In this document: positions 1 through 9,239 of the stretch, piece after piece | Layout of the letters: every line of letters begins with the position of its first letter | Numbering within the stretch: the first letter of the stretch is position 1 | Assembly: GCA_946480465.1 (NCBI GenBank) | Contig: CAMLJY010000022.1 | Span: 1-64,000 of the forward strand | Origin: an uncultured Burkholderiales bacterium | Lineage (GTDB): Bacteria > Pseudomonadota > Gammaproteobacteria > Burkholderiales > Burkholderiaceae | Length of the DNA: 64,000 nt | Reading direction: 5' to 3' | Program-made: the position numbers and the translations under genes | The notes under the pieces: model-generated | Database searches by the model: none | What the model saw: only the letters and a program-made list of their open reading frames with translations | What the model was told of the DNA's origin: nothing

Positions 1-666
1 GGTTGATGACCTGGGCCTGGATCGACACGTCCAGCGCCGCCACCGCCTCGTCGCACACCACCAGCTCCGATTGCAGGGCCAGCGCGCGCGCAATGCCCAC
101 GCGGGCCCGCTGGCCGCCTGAGAACTGGTGCGGGAAGCGCGACATCACCGCGGGGTCCAGGCCGACGCGCTGCAGCCACTCGGCCACGTACTCGCGGCGC
201 CGGGCCGCCGGCACCAGGCCGTGGAACACGGGTGCCTCGCCGACGATGTCTTCGACCCGGCGGCGCGGGTTCAGCGAGGCGTACGGGTCCTGGAACACCA
301 TTTGCAGCTTCAGCGCCACCTGGCGCCGCTCGGCCGGCGGCAGGCTGGCAATGTCCTGGCCGCGCCACAGGCGCCGGCCGGCGCTGGGTGCCAGCAGGCC
401 CACCGCGAGCCGGCCCAGCGTGGACTTGCCGCAGCCCGACTCACCGGCGATGCCGATCACCTCGCCCTGGTTCACCGCCAGGCTCACGCGGTCGACCGCA
501 TGCACCACCGGCGCGGGTGGCGCCATCCTCGCGCGCACGGCCAGCTTCTGGATCCAGTCCGCCGGCGGGCTGAAGCGTTTCTCGATGTCGCGCAGGTCCA
601 GCAGCGGGCCGGACGAGGCGTCGGCCGTGTGGGCCACCTGGGCCCGTTCGAGGGTGGCGGTGCCGT

Positions 667-670
<4 letters not shown>
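1..670 (-). CDS. Peptide/nickel ABC transporter ATPase, DppF/OppF type (3' end outside window)
   Basis: This is the second ATPase of a dipeptide/oligopeptide/nickel-type importer and works on the cytoplasmic face of the membrane. Only the first 223 codons are in the window; the frame is open to base 1. Walker A (GESGCGKST) lies near residues 76-84, followed by a Q-loop ([10 protein letters not shown]), the ABC signature FSGGQRARV and Walker B (LVVCDEA), then the ALDVSIQAQ stretch typical of the family. The ATG overlaps the TGA of the preceding ATPase gene (ATGA), so the two ATPases are probably translationally coupled. About 55 residues precede the first nucleotide-binding motif, as in DppF/OppF. 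The substrate cannot be read from an ATPase. Confidence 0.9.
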
Positions 671-1659
<989 letters not shown>

Positions 1660-1669
1660 CGAATGGTCC

Positions 1670-2554
1670 TCACTGTTTCTGCAGCTTGGGATTGAAGGCG
1701 TCGCGCAGCTGGTCGGCGACGAGGTTGATGCACACGATCAGGAGCAGCAGCACCAGGCCGGGAAAGAAGCTGATCCAGTAGCGCCCCGACAAGAGGTGCT
1801 GGAAGCCATTGGCGATCAGGAGGCCCAGCGAGGGCTCGGTGATCGGCAGGCCCAGGCCGAGGAAGGACAGCGTGGCCTCCAGCGAAATGGCGCCCGCCAC
1901 CTGCAGCGCGGCCACCACGAGGACCGGCGGCACGCAGTTGGGCAGCAGGTGGCCCAGCACGATGCGCGTGGGCGACAGGCCCTGCATGCGCGCGGCTTCG
2001 ATGTATTCCTTGCGCCGCTCCACCAGCGCCGCGCTGCGCGTGGTGCGGGCGTAGTAGGCCCATTGCACCGCCACCAGCGCGGTGATGATCTTGCCCAGGC
2101 CCTGGCCCAGCGCGGCCAGCAGCACCAGCGCGACCAGGATGGCGGGGAAGGAGAGCTGGATGTCGACGATGCGCATCACCAGGCTGTCCACCCGCCCGCC
2201 GGCATAGCCCGCCAGCAGGCCCGCCACCACGCCGATGACCAGCGCCAGCGCGGTGCTGGCCAGGCCGACGACGATGCTGGTGCGCAAGCCATAGAGGATC
2301 GCCGAGCCGACGTCGCGGCCCTGCTCGTCGGTGCCCAGCCAGTAGCGCTGTTGCCGGTCTGCGGAGGATTCGGTGGCCGGCGGCAGGCGCGCATCCAGGA
2401 TGTCCAGCTGCGCCAGGTCGTAGGGGTTCTGTGGTGCCAGCCAGGGCGCGAAGGCGGCGCCGAAGGCCAGCAGCAGCAACAGCAGCAGCGCGGCGGTGGC
2501 CACGCGATCGCGCGTGAAGGCGCGCAGCGCGGCGAAGGAGGGGGTGTCGGTCAT
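1670..2554 (-). CDS. Peptide/nickel ABC transporter permease, DppC/OppC type
   Basis: This is an inner-membrane permease subunit of 294 residues. A short cytoplasmic start leads into a first membrane segment (about residues 18-36). A periplasmic loop with the family pattern GTDEQGRDV follows, then four or five further hydrophobic segments. The EAA-type coupling motif is visible (YIEAARMQGLSPTRIVLGHLLP), which is where the permease contacts the ATPase. The C-terminal part contains LSFLGLG, typical of DppC/GsiD. It lies between the other permease gene (68-bp gap) and the DppD-type ATPase gene. The family is certain; peptide, nickel or glutathione as substrate is not resolved. Confidence 0.9.
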   Translation of the reverse strand: MTDTPSFAALRAFTRDRVATAALLLLLLLAFGAAFAPWLAPQNPYDLAQLDILDARLPPATESSADRQQRYWLGTDEQGRDVGSAILYGLRTSIVVGLASTALALVIGVVAGLLAGYAGGRVDSLVMRIVDIQLSFPAILVALVLLAALGQGLGKIITALVAVQWAYYARTTRSAALVERRKEYIEAARMQGLSPTRIVLGHLLPNCVPPVLVVAALQVAGAISLEATLSFLGLGLPITEPSLGLLIANGFQHLLSGRYWISFFPGLVLLLLIVCINLVADQLRDAFNPKLQKQ

Positions 2555-2622
2555 GGCGGGGATCGAAGGTCAGGCGGCTGGGGGCATGCGCGGCGGTGAG
2601 GGGGCGTGGTCACGCGGCGTGG

Positions 2623-3600
2623 TCACGCGGCGTCCTGGGCCAGGCGCACGCGCGGGTCCAGCAGCGAGTACGCAAGGTCGACCAGCAGGTTGATGGCGAC
2701 GAACACCGTCACGATCACCAGCAGGTAGGCGACGACGACGGGGCGGTCGAGCAGGTTGATCGAATCGATCAGCAGCTTGCCCATGCCGGGCCAGGCGTAG
2801 ATGGTCTCGGTGACGACGGCAAACGCGATCACCGAGCCGAACTCCAGCCCGACCACGGTGACGATGGGCACGAGGATGTTCTTCAGCACGTGCACGCCGA
2901 CGATGCGCGAAGGCCTCAAGCCCTTGGCGCGGGCGAACTTGACGTAGTCCTGCAGCATGGCCTCGCGCGTGCCGGCCGCGGTGAGGCGGATGACCAGCGA
3001 GATCTTGAACAGCGCCAGGTTCAGCGCGGGCAGGGCCAGGTGGGCCCATCCATCGGCGGTGAGCACCGACAGCGGCACGCCCAGCACGTCCACGGTTTGG
3101 CCGCGTCCATTGGACGGTAGCCAGCCGAGCTGCACGGAGAACAGCAGGATCAGCATCAGCCCGACCCAGAAGGTGGGCAGCGAGAAGCCGATGATCGATC
3201 CGGCCATCACGCCGCGGCCGGCGGCCGAATCCGGCTTCAGGCCCGCCAGCAGGCCGAGCGGGATGCCGATGAGCACCGCCAGGCCCATCGCCACCACGGC
3301 CAGCTCCAGCGTGGCGGGCAGGCGTTCCAGGATCAGGCCCAGCGCGCTGGTGCTGTGCACGAAGGACTGGCCCAGGTCGCCCCGGAGCGCCTGCGACAGG
3401 AAGCGGCCGTACTGTTCCCACAGCGGCCGGTCCAGGCCCAGCTGGCGGGTGATGCGGTCGATCTCGGCCTGGTCGGCTTCCGGGCTCACCAGCACGTCCA
3501 CCGGGTTGCCGACCGCGAAGATGCCGGTGAAGACCAGCACCGACATGGCGAGCAGGACCAGCGCGCTCTGCAGCAGCCGGCGCAGCAGGACGGTCTTCAT
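2623..3600 (-). CDS. Peptide/nickel ABC transporter permease, DppB/OppB type
   Basis: This is the first permease of the importer operon, 325 residues with the start chosen here. That ATG (MKTVLLRRLL) has GGAGGT seven bases upstream; an in-frame ATG 57 bases earlier lacks a site and adds a polar leader unlike the family. An N-terminal membrane segment (about residues 9-30) is followed by the periplasmic region with the pattern LGLDRPLWEQYGRFL, then five more hydrophobic stretches. The coupling motif (YVKFARAKGLRPSRIVGVHVLKN) precedes the last segments. It is divergent from the LysR gene at 3702, with a 101-bp shared promoter region. Confidence 0.92.
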   Translation of the reverse strand: MKTVLLRRLLQSALVLLAMSVLVFTGIFAVGNPVDVLVSPEADQAEIDRITRQLGLDRPLWEQYGRFLSQALRGDLGQSFVHSTSALGLILERLPATLELAVVAMGLAVLIGIPLGLLAGLKPDSAAGRGVMAGSIIGFSLPTFWVGLMLILLFSVQLGWLPSNGRGQTVDVLGVPLSVLTADGWAHLALPALNLALFKISLVIRLTAAGTREAMLQDYVKFARAKGLRPSRIVGVHVLKNILVPIVTVVGLEFGSVIAFAVVTETIYAWPGMGKLLIDSINLLDRPVVVAYLLVIVTVFVAINLLVDLAYSLLDPRVRLAQDAA

Positions 3601-3701
3601 GCACACCTCCGGGTCTTCACGCGCTGACACGGCCGTGCGCCGCGCCGTACAGTGCACCTTGCTTCAGGGCGGCTTTCTGCAGTTCTCATCTCGTTCATCG
3701 C

Positions 3702-4664
3702 ATGCATCCTTTGATTCCTTCGACGACGGCCCTGCGTGTGTTCGAAGCCGCCGCCCGCCACGGCAGCTTCACCGAGGCCGCCGAGGAACTGTTCCTGACG
3801 CAGAGCGCGGTCTCCAAGCAGATCAAGTCTCTGGAAGATGCGCTGGGCGTCGCCTTGTTCGTGCGCATCAACCGCGGCCTGGTGCTGACCGAGCTGGGCC
3901 GCTGGTACCTCGATGACGTGCGCCCCGCGCTGCAGCAGCTGGAAGCGGCCACGGTGAAGCTGGCCACGCGCCGCGCCGAGCGCAGCACGCTCACGCTTCG
4001 CATCGTCGCGATCGTGGGCGACCGCTGGCTGCTGCCGCGCTTCAGCCGCTTCGCTCAGGCGCACCCGGAGCTGGACGTGCAGTTCACCAGCCTGCTGTCG
4101 CGCGATGGCCAGGACCAGGCCCAGGCCGACGGCGAGTTCCGCTTCGGCGAAGGCAGCTGGCCGGGCTGTGATGCCGATTACCTGTTCGGCCGCGAGCTGC
4201 TGCTGGTGGCCGCGCCAGCGCTGCTGGCCAAGCTGGGCAACCTGCAGCATGCGTGGGAGGTGCTGCGCTTTCCGCTGCTGCAGCACTTCCAGGTGCCGCA
4301 TGCGTGGCAGGAGTTCTTCGATGCGCACGGCGTGGTGCAGGAGACCGCGCCGCAGATCGTTCGCTACGAGTTCTATTCCACGATCATCGGCGCCGCGGTG
4401 AACGGCATGGGCCTGGCGCTGGTGCCGCGCGTCTTCCTGCTGGACGAGTTGCAGCGCGGCACGCTGGTGAACCCGATGGCCGCGGGCGTCATCGGCCGCA
4501 GCGGCTACTACTTCGTGTTCCCGCAGCACAAGCAGGCCGACCCCGCGCTGGCGGCGCTGCGTGCGTGGCTGATCGATGAAGCGCGCGCCGACGCGCAGGA
4601 GGACGAGGGCCGTGTTCATTGGGCGAAGGTCCCGTCCGAGCGCAGCATCGTCAGCTCGACGTAG
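3702..4664 (+). CDS. LysR-family transcriptional regulator (GcvA-like)
   Basis: This 320-residue protein has an N-terminal LysR winged helix-turn-helix at residues 6-65 (ALRVFEAAARHGSFTEAAEELFLTQSAVSKQIKSLE in short overlapping motifs), followed by a periplasmic-binding-like effector domain. The helix-turn-helix resembles the GcvA subgroup. It is divergent from the permease/ATPase operon and sits between that operon and its likely binding-protein genes, so it probably controls the importer; this is inferred from position. Its last 49 bases overlap, tail to tail, the end of the LivK-type binding-protein gene (4616-5761), so the two transcripts run into each other. Confidence 0.88.
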   Translation: MHPLIPSTTALRVFEAAARHGSFTEAAEELFLTQSAVSKQIKSLEDALGVALFVRINRGLVLTELGRWYLDDVRPALQQLEAATVKLATRRAERSTLTLRIVAIVGDRWLLPRFSRFAQAHPELDVQFTSLLSRDGQDQAQADGEFRFGEGSWPGCDADYLFGRELLLVAAPALLAKLGNLQHAWEVLRFPLLQHFQVPHAWQEFFDAHGVVQETAPQIVRYEFYSTIIGAAVNGMGLALVPRVFLLDELQRGTLVNPMAAGVIGRSGYYFVFPQHKQADPALAALRAWLIDEARADAQEDEGRVHWAKVPSERSIVSST

Positions 4665-5761
4665 CGCGATCCGGTGCGGCGGCCGCCGCTGAAGTCCAGC
4701 ACGTGGCCGCCCAGGTCGATGCGGCCCAGGGCCGAGACCGCCTGCGCCAGCGTGCGGCGCGTCGGTGCCTCGGCACCCATTCCTTCCAGTGTCTTCAGCA
4801 TCACCCGGGCGTTGAAGAAGCCTTCCAGCTCCACGAAGTCCGGCTCGGCCGTGGCCCGCCGCTGGCGCAGCAGGCGCCGGTACTCGGCGACGGCGGGCAG
4901 GCCCGCACGCGCCGGCGAGGGCACCAGCTGGCTCACGACGATGCCTTGCGCCTCGCGCCCCAGCGCCTGGTGCAGCTGGCGGCTGCCGACCAGGCTGCGC
5001 GCGAAGTACACCGGCCGCGCGCCGGCGGCGCGCTGGGCCTGGATCAGCGCCACCGCATCGGTGCCGGAGACACCCAGCACCACCGCGTCGGGTGATTGCG
5101 CGTTCAGTGCCTTCGCCGCCGCCCGCACTGCCTGCGTGCCGCCGATCGGCATCGCGGCGGATACCGCCAGCCGCTTGCCTCCGCGCTGCATGAGACCGGC
5201 CTCCACCTCCCGCATCAGCTCCAGCCCGACTGCGTTGTCGTAGTGGGCCAGCCCGACGCGCCGGTAGCCCACCGTCGACACGTAGTCGAGGATGCGTGCC
5301 AGCTCGTCGTCGAAGCTGGCCCGCGTCAGCACCAGCAGCGGGTGGCGCGTGCGGTACAGGTCGACGTGGCCGGTGTAAGGACCGAGGTAGCACACACCCG
5401 CGTCGCGGGCGATGGGCCAGCTGGCGCGCACGGTGTTCGTGAACATGTGGTTCAGGAAGCCGATGGCGCCGTGCTCGTCCAGCAGCGCGCGGGCATTGGC
5501 AGTGGCGCGGCCGGCGTCGTAGGCGTCGTCCAGCGTCACCAGCCGCAGCGGGCGGCCGTGCACGCCTCCCGAGCGGTTGGCGTCGTCGATGGCCAGCAGC
5601 GCACCATTGCGGTAGTGCGCGCCCAGCGCCGCGAAGGGCCCGGACAGCGGGGCCGACTGGCCCAGCACGATCTCGCCCGCCGCGGGGGGCGGTGCGGAGC
5701 GGGCCGCCCAGGGGGCAGCCGCCAGCGCGGCCAGTGCGCCGCGGCGGGTGAGCGTCGTCAT
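4616..5761 (-). CDS. ABC transporter substrate-binding protein, LivK/type I fold
   Basis: This is a periplasmic binding protein of 381 residues from the branched-chain amino-acid/amide family (Peripla_BP_6). The N-terminus has an Arg-Arg leader and an Ala-rich hydrophobic core (TRRGALAALAAAPWAARSA), a signal peptide that may use the Tat route. The mature start, IVLGQSAPLSGPFAALGAHYRNG, is the classic family opening; DDAYDAGRA and FLNHMFT are further family matches. No LivHMGF genes lie nearby. Its neighbours are a DppA-type binding protein upstream (57-bp gap) and peptide-type permeases beyond the LysR gene. It may serve a transporter encoded elsewhere or act as a ligand sensor. Confidence 0.85.
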   Translation of the reverse strand: MTTLTRRGALAALAAAPWAARSAPPPAAGEIVLGQSAPLSGPFAALGAHYRNGALLAIDDANRSGGVHGRPLRLVTLDDAYDAGRATANARALLDEHGAIGFLNHMFTNTVRASWPIARDAGVCYLGPYTGHVDLYRTRHPLLVLTRASFDDELARILDYVSTVGYRRVGLAHYDNAVGLELMREVEAGLMQRGGKRLAVSAAMPIGGTQAVRAAAKALNAQSPDAVVLGVSGTDAVALIQAQRAAGARPVYFARSLVGSRQLHQALGREAQGIVVSQLVPSPARAGLPAVAEYRRLLRQRRATAEPDFVELEGFFNARVMLKTLEGMGAEAPTRRTLAQAVSALGRIDLGGHVLDFSGGRRTGSRYVELTMLRSDGTFAQ

Positions 5762-5818
5762 GGTGGTTGCTCCGCGTCAGGTGAGCGTAGGGGCGAGTGT
5801 GGCCGCGCTGATGACGCG

Positions 5819-7396
5819 TTATGGCTGCTGCAACACGAAGTCGAAGCCGTAGAGGCGCTCGTCGGTGCGGCCGCCGTAGCGGATGCTCTTGCGCACCGCG
5901 TTGACGTTCACCTGGTGGTGGATGGGGATCACCGCCACGTCGGCCATCGCCGCTTCGACCGCCTGCTGCAGCAGCTTGTCGCGCTCGCCGTCGTTGATGG
6001 TGACCAGGGCGCGTTCCAGCAGCTGGTCGATCTTGGCGTTGCTGTAGTTGCCGGCGTTGAAGGTGCCGAAGCCCTTGTCCTTGTTGCGGGTGGCGATGAA
6101 GGCGCGCAGCGGCGACGAGGCCTCGCCCGAATCGGGCGCCCAGCCGCTCATGGAGACTGAGTATTCGCTGCGGTTGTTGCGCGGGAAGAAGACAGCCGCG
6201 GGCTGGGCTTCCACCTTCACCGCGATGCCGATGCGGCTCCACATCTGCGCGATGGTCTGGAGGATCTGCTCGTCCTGCACGTAGCGGTTGTTGGTGCCAT
6301 GCAGGGTCAGGGCGAAGCCGTTGGGGTAGCCGGCCTCGGCCAGCAGCTTCTTCGCGCCTTCCACGTCGACGGCCTCGCGCTTCAAGGAGTCGCTGTAGCC
6401 GGGCAGCCCCGAAATCACCAACTGGTTGGCGGGGCGCGAGGCACCTTCCATCACCCGGGTGCGGATCAGCTCGCGGTCGATCGCCTTCGACAGCGCCTGG
6501 CGCACGCGCAGGTCCTTCAGCGGGTTGGCGGGCAGTGGCTTGCCGTCCTTGTCGGTGACGAAGGGCGAGACCTCGCGCGCCAGGTCCAGGTACAGGTAGA
6601 TCAGGCGCGTGCCGGCACGCTGCAGCACGGCCAGGTCGGGACTGGCACTGAGCTTCTTGATGTCGGACACCGGCACCGCATCGATCGCCGCCACGTCGCC
6701 CGACAGCAGCGCCGCGACGCGCGCGGCATCGTTCGTGATCAGCTTGAACGTGAGTTTCTCGACCGCGGGCTTGCGGCCCCAGTAGGCGTCGTTGCGCACC
6801 AGCTCGATGCGGTCGCCGCGGGTGAAGCGCGCCAGCTTGTAGGGGCCGGTGCCGATGGCGGCCTTGCCGCTGTTGAAGTCGGCGGTCGTCGCGCCCGTGG
6901 CTGCCTTCCTGGAGACGATGCTGATCACCGACAGGTCGTTCGGCAGCAGCGGGTGCGGCTTGGTGGTCTTGATGCGCAAAGTGAGCGGGTCCACCACCTG
7001 CATGCCGGCGATCTCCTTCGTGTAGGGCACGAAGGGGCCGGGGCTGTCCTTCAGCGCCGGCACGCGTTCGATCGAGAACACCACGTCCTCCGCGGTGAAG
7101 GGGGAGCCGTCATGGAACGTGACGTTCGGACGGAGCCTGAATTCCCAGGTCAGCTCGTCCACCGCGCGCCACGACAGCGCCAGCGCCGGCACCATGCGCA
7201 GGTTGTCGGCGCGCTCGATCAGCCGGTTGAACACATGGTCGGCGATGTTCTGGTTGGGCGAGTAGAGGTGGTAGTGTGGGTCGGTCGACGTGACGTCGGC
7301 ACCCACGCCGACCGTGATGGATTGCGCCTGCGCGGCCAGCGTGCCGAGAAGCAGGGCCGCGGCCAGCACGGTCTTGCGCAAGGGGGTGGTGAACAT
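5819..7396 (-). CDS. Peptide/nickel ABC transporter substrate-binding protein, DppA type
   Basis: This is a periplasmic solute-binding protein of family 5 (SBP_bac_5). An N-terminal signal peptide (TVLAAALLLGTLAAQAQ) ends in an Ala-x-Ala cleavage site, and family features follow: LIERADNLRMVPALALSW, WEFRLRPNVTFHDGSPFTAEDV and IDRELI. I chose the second ATG (MFTTPL, 525 residues) because GGAG lies six bases upstream of it; the first ATG at 7408 has no site. The gene probably feeds the DppBCDF-type importer at 1-3600, from which it is separated by the LivK-type gene and the oppositely oriented LysR gene. The 341-bp upstream region has a LysR-like dyad at 7480-7494. Confidence 0.88.
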   Translation of the reverse strand: MFTTPLRKTVLAAALLLGTLAAQAQSITVGVGADVTSTDPHYHLYSPNQNIADHVFNRLIERADNLRMVPALALSWRAVDELTWEFRLRPNVTFHDGSPFTAEDVVFSIERVPALKDSPGPFVPYTKEIAGMQVVDPLTLRIKTTKPHPLLPNDLSVISIVSRKAATGATTADFNSGKAAIGTGPYKLARFTRGDRIELVRNDAYWGRKPAVEKLTFKLITNDAARVAALLSGDVAAIDAVPVSDIKKLSASPDLAVLQRAGTRLIYLYLDLAREVSPFVTDKDGKPLPANPLKDLRVRQALSKAIDRELIRTRVMEGASRPANQLVISGLPGYSDSLKREAVDVEGAKKLLAEAGYPNGFALTLHGTNNRYVQDEQILQTIAQMWSRIGIAVKVEAQPAAVFFPRNNRSEYSVSMSGWAPDSGEASSPLRAFIATRNKDKGFGTFNAGNYSNAKIDQLLERALVTINDGERDKLLQQAVEAAMADVAVIPIHHQVNVNAVRKSIRYGGRTDERLYGFDFVLQQP

Positions 7397-7475
7397 CGTC
7401 GGCTCCATGTTGCGTGTTGAGACATCTGCAGTCTCGGCAACACCGGCGCGGCGCTCAAACGATCAATATTCCAGG

Positions 7476-7498
7476 GCGCATTCCGTTCTGGAATGCGC
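7476..7498. promoter_or_regulatory. Inverted repeat with LysR-type T-N11-A core
   Basis: Arms GCGCATTCC and GGAATGCGC (9 bp, perfect) are separated by GTTCT. The inner 15 bases, ATTCC-N5-GGAAT, fit the T-N11-A pattern of LysR-type operators. A second, weaker dyad (GAATG-CA-CATTC) lies near 7608. The sites sit in the 341-bp gap between the divergent DppA-type gene and the Mo-hydroxylase operon; nothing else in that gap looks coding. Assignment to the LysR protein at 3702 is a guess. Confidence 0.45.
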
Positions 7499-7737
7499 GC
7501 CGGGGCATGGACTTTGTCGCGCCGCATGGTTTCCAGGCGGCCTTGCCACTGGATCTTTCCCCTCAGCCGCCTGATCTCGTTGGTTCGCACATGCATGCCC
7601 GGTGCTTGGAATGCACATTCAGGTGCCGGCGGGTGGACGACACGAACCACACCGGAGGAAGCGCTTGACCTAGAGCGCACTCGAATTCCTAGCATTCGCG
7701 GGTGGGGTCGGCAGGGGCCGGTCCCGAGGAGACCGAC

Positions 7738-8250
7738 ATGGACGATGCCCACTTGGGCGGCTGCGTCACGCTGTGCGTGAACGGCCGCCGCCATGAACTG
7801 CAGGCCGTCGGCGCGGCTACGCTGCTGGACCTGTTGCGCGGGCCGGCGCTGAACCTGCGCGGCACCAAGCGCGGCTGCGACGCCGGCGCCTGCGGTGCGT
7901 GCACGGTGCTGGTGGACGGGCTGCGGGTGAACGCCTGTCTGACGCTGGCGGCGTTGGTCGATGGCGCCACGGTGACCACCATCGAAGGCCTGCCGGCGCT
8001 GGGTGGTTGCGGAGCGGATGGCCTCCATCCGCTGCAGCAGGCCTTCATCGCCTGCGACGCATTGCAGTGCGGCTACTGCACGCCGGGGCAGCTGATGTCC
8101 GCCGCGGGCCTGCTGGCCGAAGGCGGTGCCACGTCGTCCGTGGCGATCGCCGAAGGCATGAGCGGCAACCTGTGTCGCTGCGGCGCCTACCCTATGATAG
8201 GAGCGGCCATTGCGCAAGTGGCCGGCCCTGGTGGCGCGGAGCAGCCATGA
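7738..8250 (+). CDS. Molybdenum hydroxylase small subunit, [2Fe-2S] protein (PaoA/YagT-like)
   Basis: This is the electron-transfer subunit of a xanthine-dehydrogenase-family enzyme, 170 residues. The N-terminal plant-ferredoxin-type cluster motif GCDAGACGACTVLVDG is followed by a further Cys (NACLTL), and the C-terminal helical domain carries the second cluster motifs CGYCTPGQL and GNLCRCGAYP. All eight cluster cysteines are present. The start at 7738 follows GAGGAGA at seven bases. Unlike E. coli PaoA there is no Tat leader, so the enzyme is probably cytoplasmic. The TGA overlaps the next gene's ATG (ATGA). Gene order FeS-FAD-Mo matches PaoABC. Confidence 0.93.
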   Translation: MDDAHLGGCVTLCVNGRRHELQAVGAATLLDLLRGPALNLRGTKRGCDAGACGACTVLVDGLRVNACLTLAALVDGATVTTIEGLPALGGCGADGLHPLQQAFIACDALQCGYCTPGQLMSAAGLLAEGGATSSVAIAEGMSGNLCRCGAYPMIGAAIAQVAGPGGAEQP

Positions 8251-9239
8251 CCAGTGCCGTGCAGGTGCACCGGCCCGGCAGCACGGCAGAGGCCGTGCGC
8301 CTGCTCGCGAAGCTGCCGCAGGCCGGCGTGATCGGCGGTGGCACCGATCTCGTGCCGTTGGCGCGCGATGGGCGCATCCCGCTGGGGCCACTGGTCTCGC
8401 TGCGCTCACTTGGACTCGGCCGCATCGAGCAGCGCGGCGACCGGCTGCTGATAGGCGCCGGCGCCACGCTGGCCGAGGTGGCGGCGTCGCCCCCGGTGCA
8501 GCGCGAGGCGCCGGCGGTGGTGCAGGCGCTGCGCGCCAGTGCTTCGCCCCAGGTGCGCAACGCGGCCACTGTCGGCGGCAACCTGCTGCAGCGCAGCCGC
8601 TGCCCGTACTTTCGCGGTGGCGCACCGGCGTGTAACCGGCGCGCGGCCGGCTCCGGCTGCGCAGCACGTGACGCCGAGCGCGGGGGGGAGCAGCGCCAGG
8701 CCGCGCTTTTTGGAACGAGCGCGCAGTGCATCGCGGCCCATGCATCGGACCTGGCCGTGGTGCTGCTGGCCCTGGATGCGCAGGTGATGGTCAGCGGGCC
8801 GCAGGGTGAACGCCAGGTGGCGCTGGAGGCGCTGTACCCGGCCGCTGCGTCGGCCGAGCGCGAGCACACGCTGGCTTCGGATGAACTGGTCACGGCGGTG
8901 CAGATCAGCACCGGCGCGGCCGTGCGTGCGTCCGGTTACCGGAAGGTGCGCGACCGCGCTTCCTTTCAGTTCGCGCTGGTCTCGCTGGCCTGGGCCCTGG
9001 ACCGCGGCGACGGACGGCTGCGGCAGGTGCGCCTGGCGGCCGGCGGCGTCGGCACGCGGCCGTGGCGATTGCGTGATAGTGAAACCGCGCTGGAAGGCGG
9101 TGCCGACGAAGCAGCCACCTGGCACCGCGCGGCCGAGGCGGCGGGGCAGGGTGCGCAAGCCTTGCCGGGCAATGCCTTCAAGCTGCCGCTGCTGCGGCGC
9201 TGCGTGCTGCAGGCCGGTGGAATCGGAGAACCGGAATGA
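8247..9239 (+). CDS. Molybdenum hydroxylase FAD subunit with predicted [4Fe-4S] loop (PaoB/YagS-like)
   Basis: This FAD-binding subunit has 330 residues. The FAD-binding PCMH-type motifs GVIGGGTDL (about residue 30) and RNAATVGGNLLQR (about 105-117) are clear, followed by a CO-dehydrogenase-flavoprotein C-terminal domain. An insertion holds four cysteines, C119, C129, C138 and C161, in the order RCPYF, ACN, GCA, QCI. In PaoB and the 4-hydroxybenzoyl-CoA reductase beta subunit a comparable loop binds an extra [4Fe-4S] cluster, so one is predicted here. The ATG overlaps the previous stop and the stop overlaps the next ATG, each by 4 bp, so the three subunits are tightly coupled. Confidence 0.9.
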   Translation: MTSAVQVHRPGSTAEAVRLLAKLPQAGVIGGGTDLVPLARDGRIPLGPLVSLRSLGLGRIEQRGDRLLIGAGATLAEVAASPPVQREAPAVVQALRASASPQVRNAATVGGNLLQRSRCPYFRGGAPACNRRAAGSGCAARDAERGGEQRQAALFGTSAQCIAAHASDLAVVLLALDAQVMVSGPQGERQVALEALYPAAASAEREHTLASDELVTAVQISTGAAVRASGYRKVRDRASFQFALVSLAWALDRGDGRLRQVRLAAGGVGTRPWRLRDSETALEGGADEAATWHRAAEAAGQGAQALPGNAFKLPLLRRCVLQAGGIGEPE

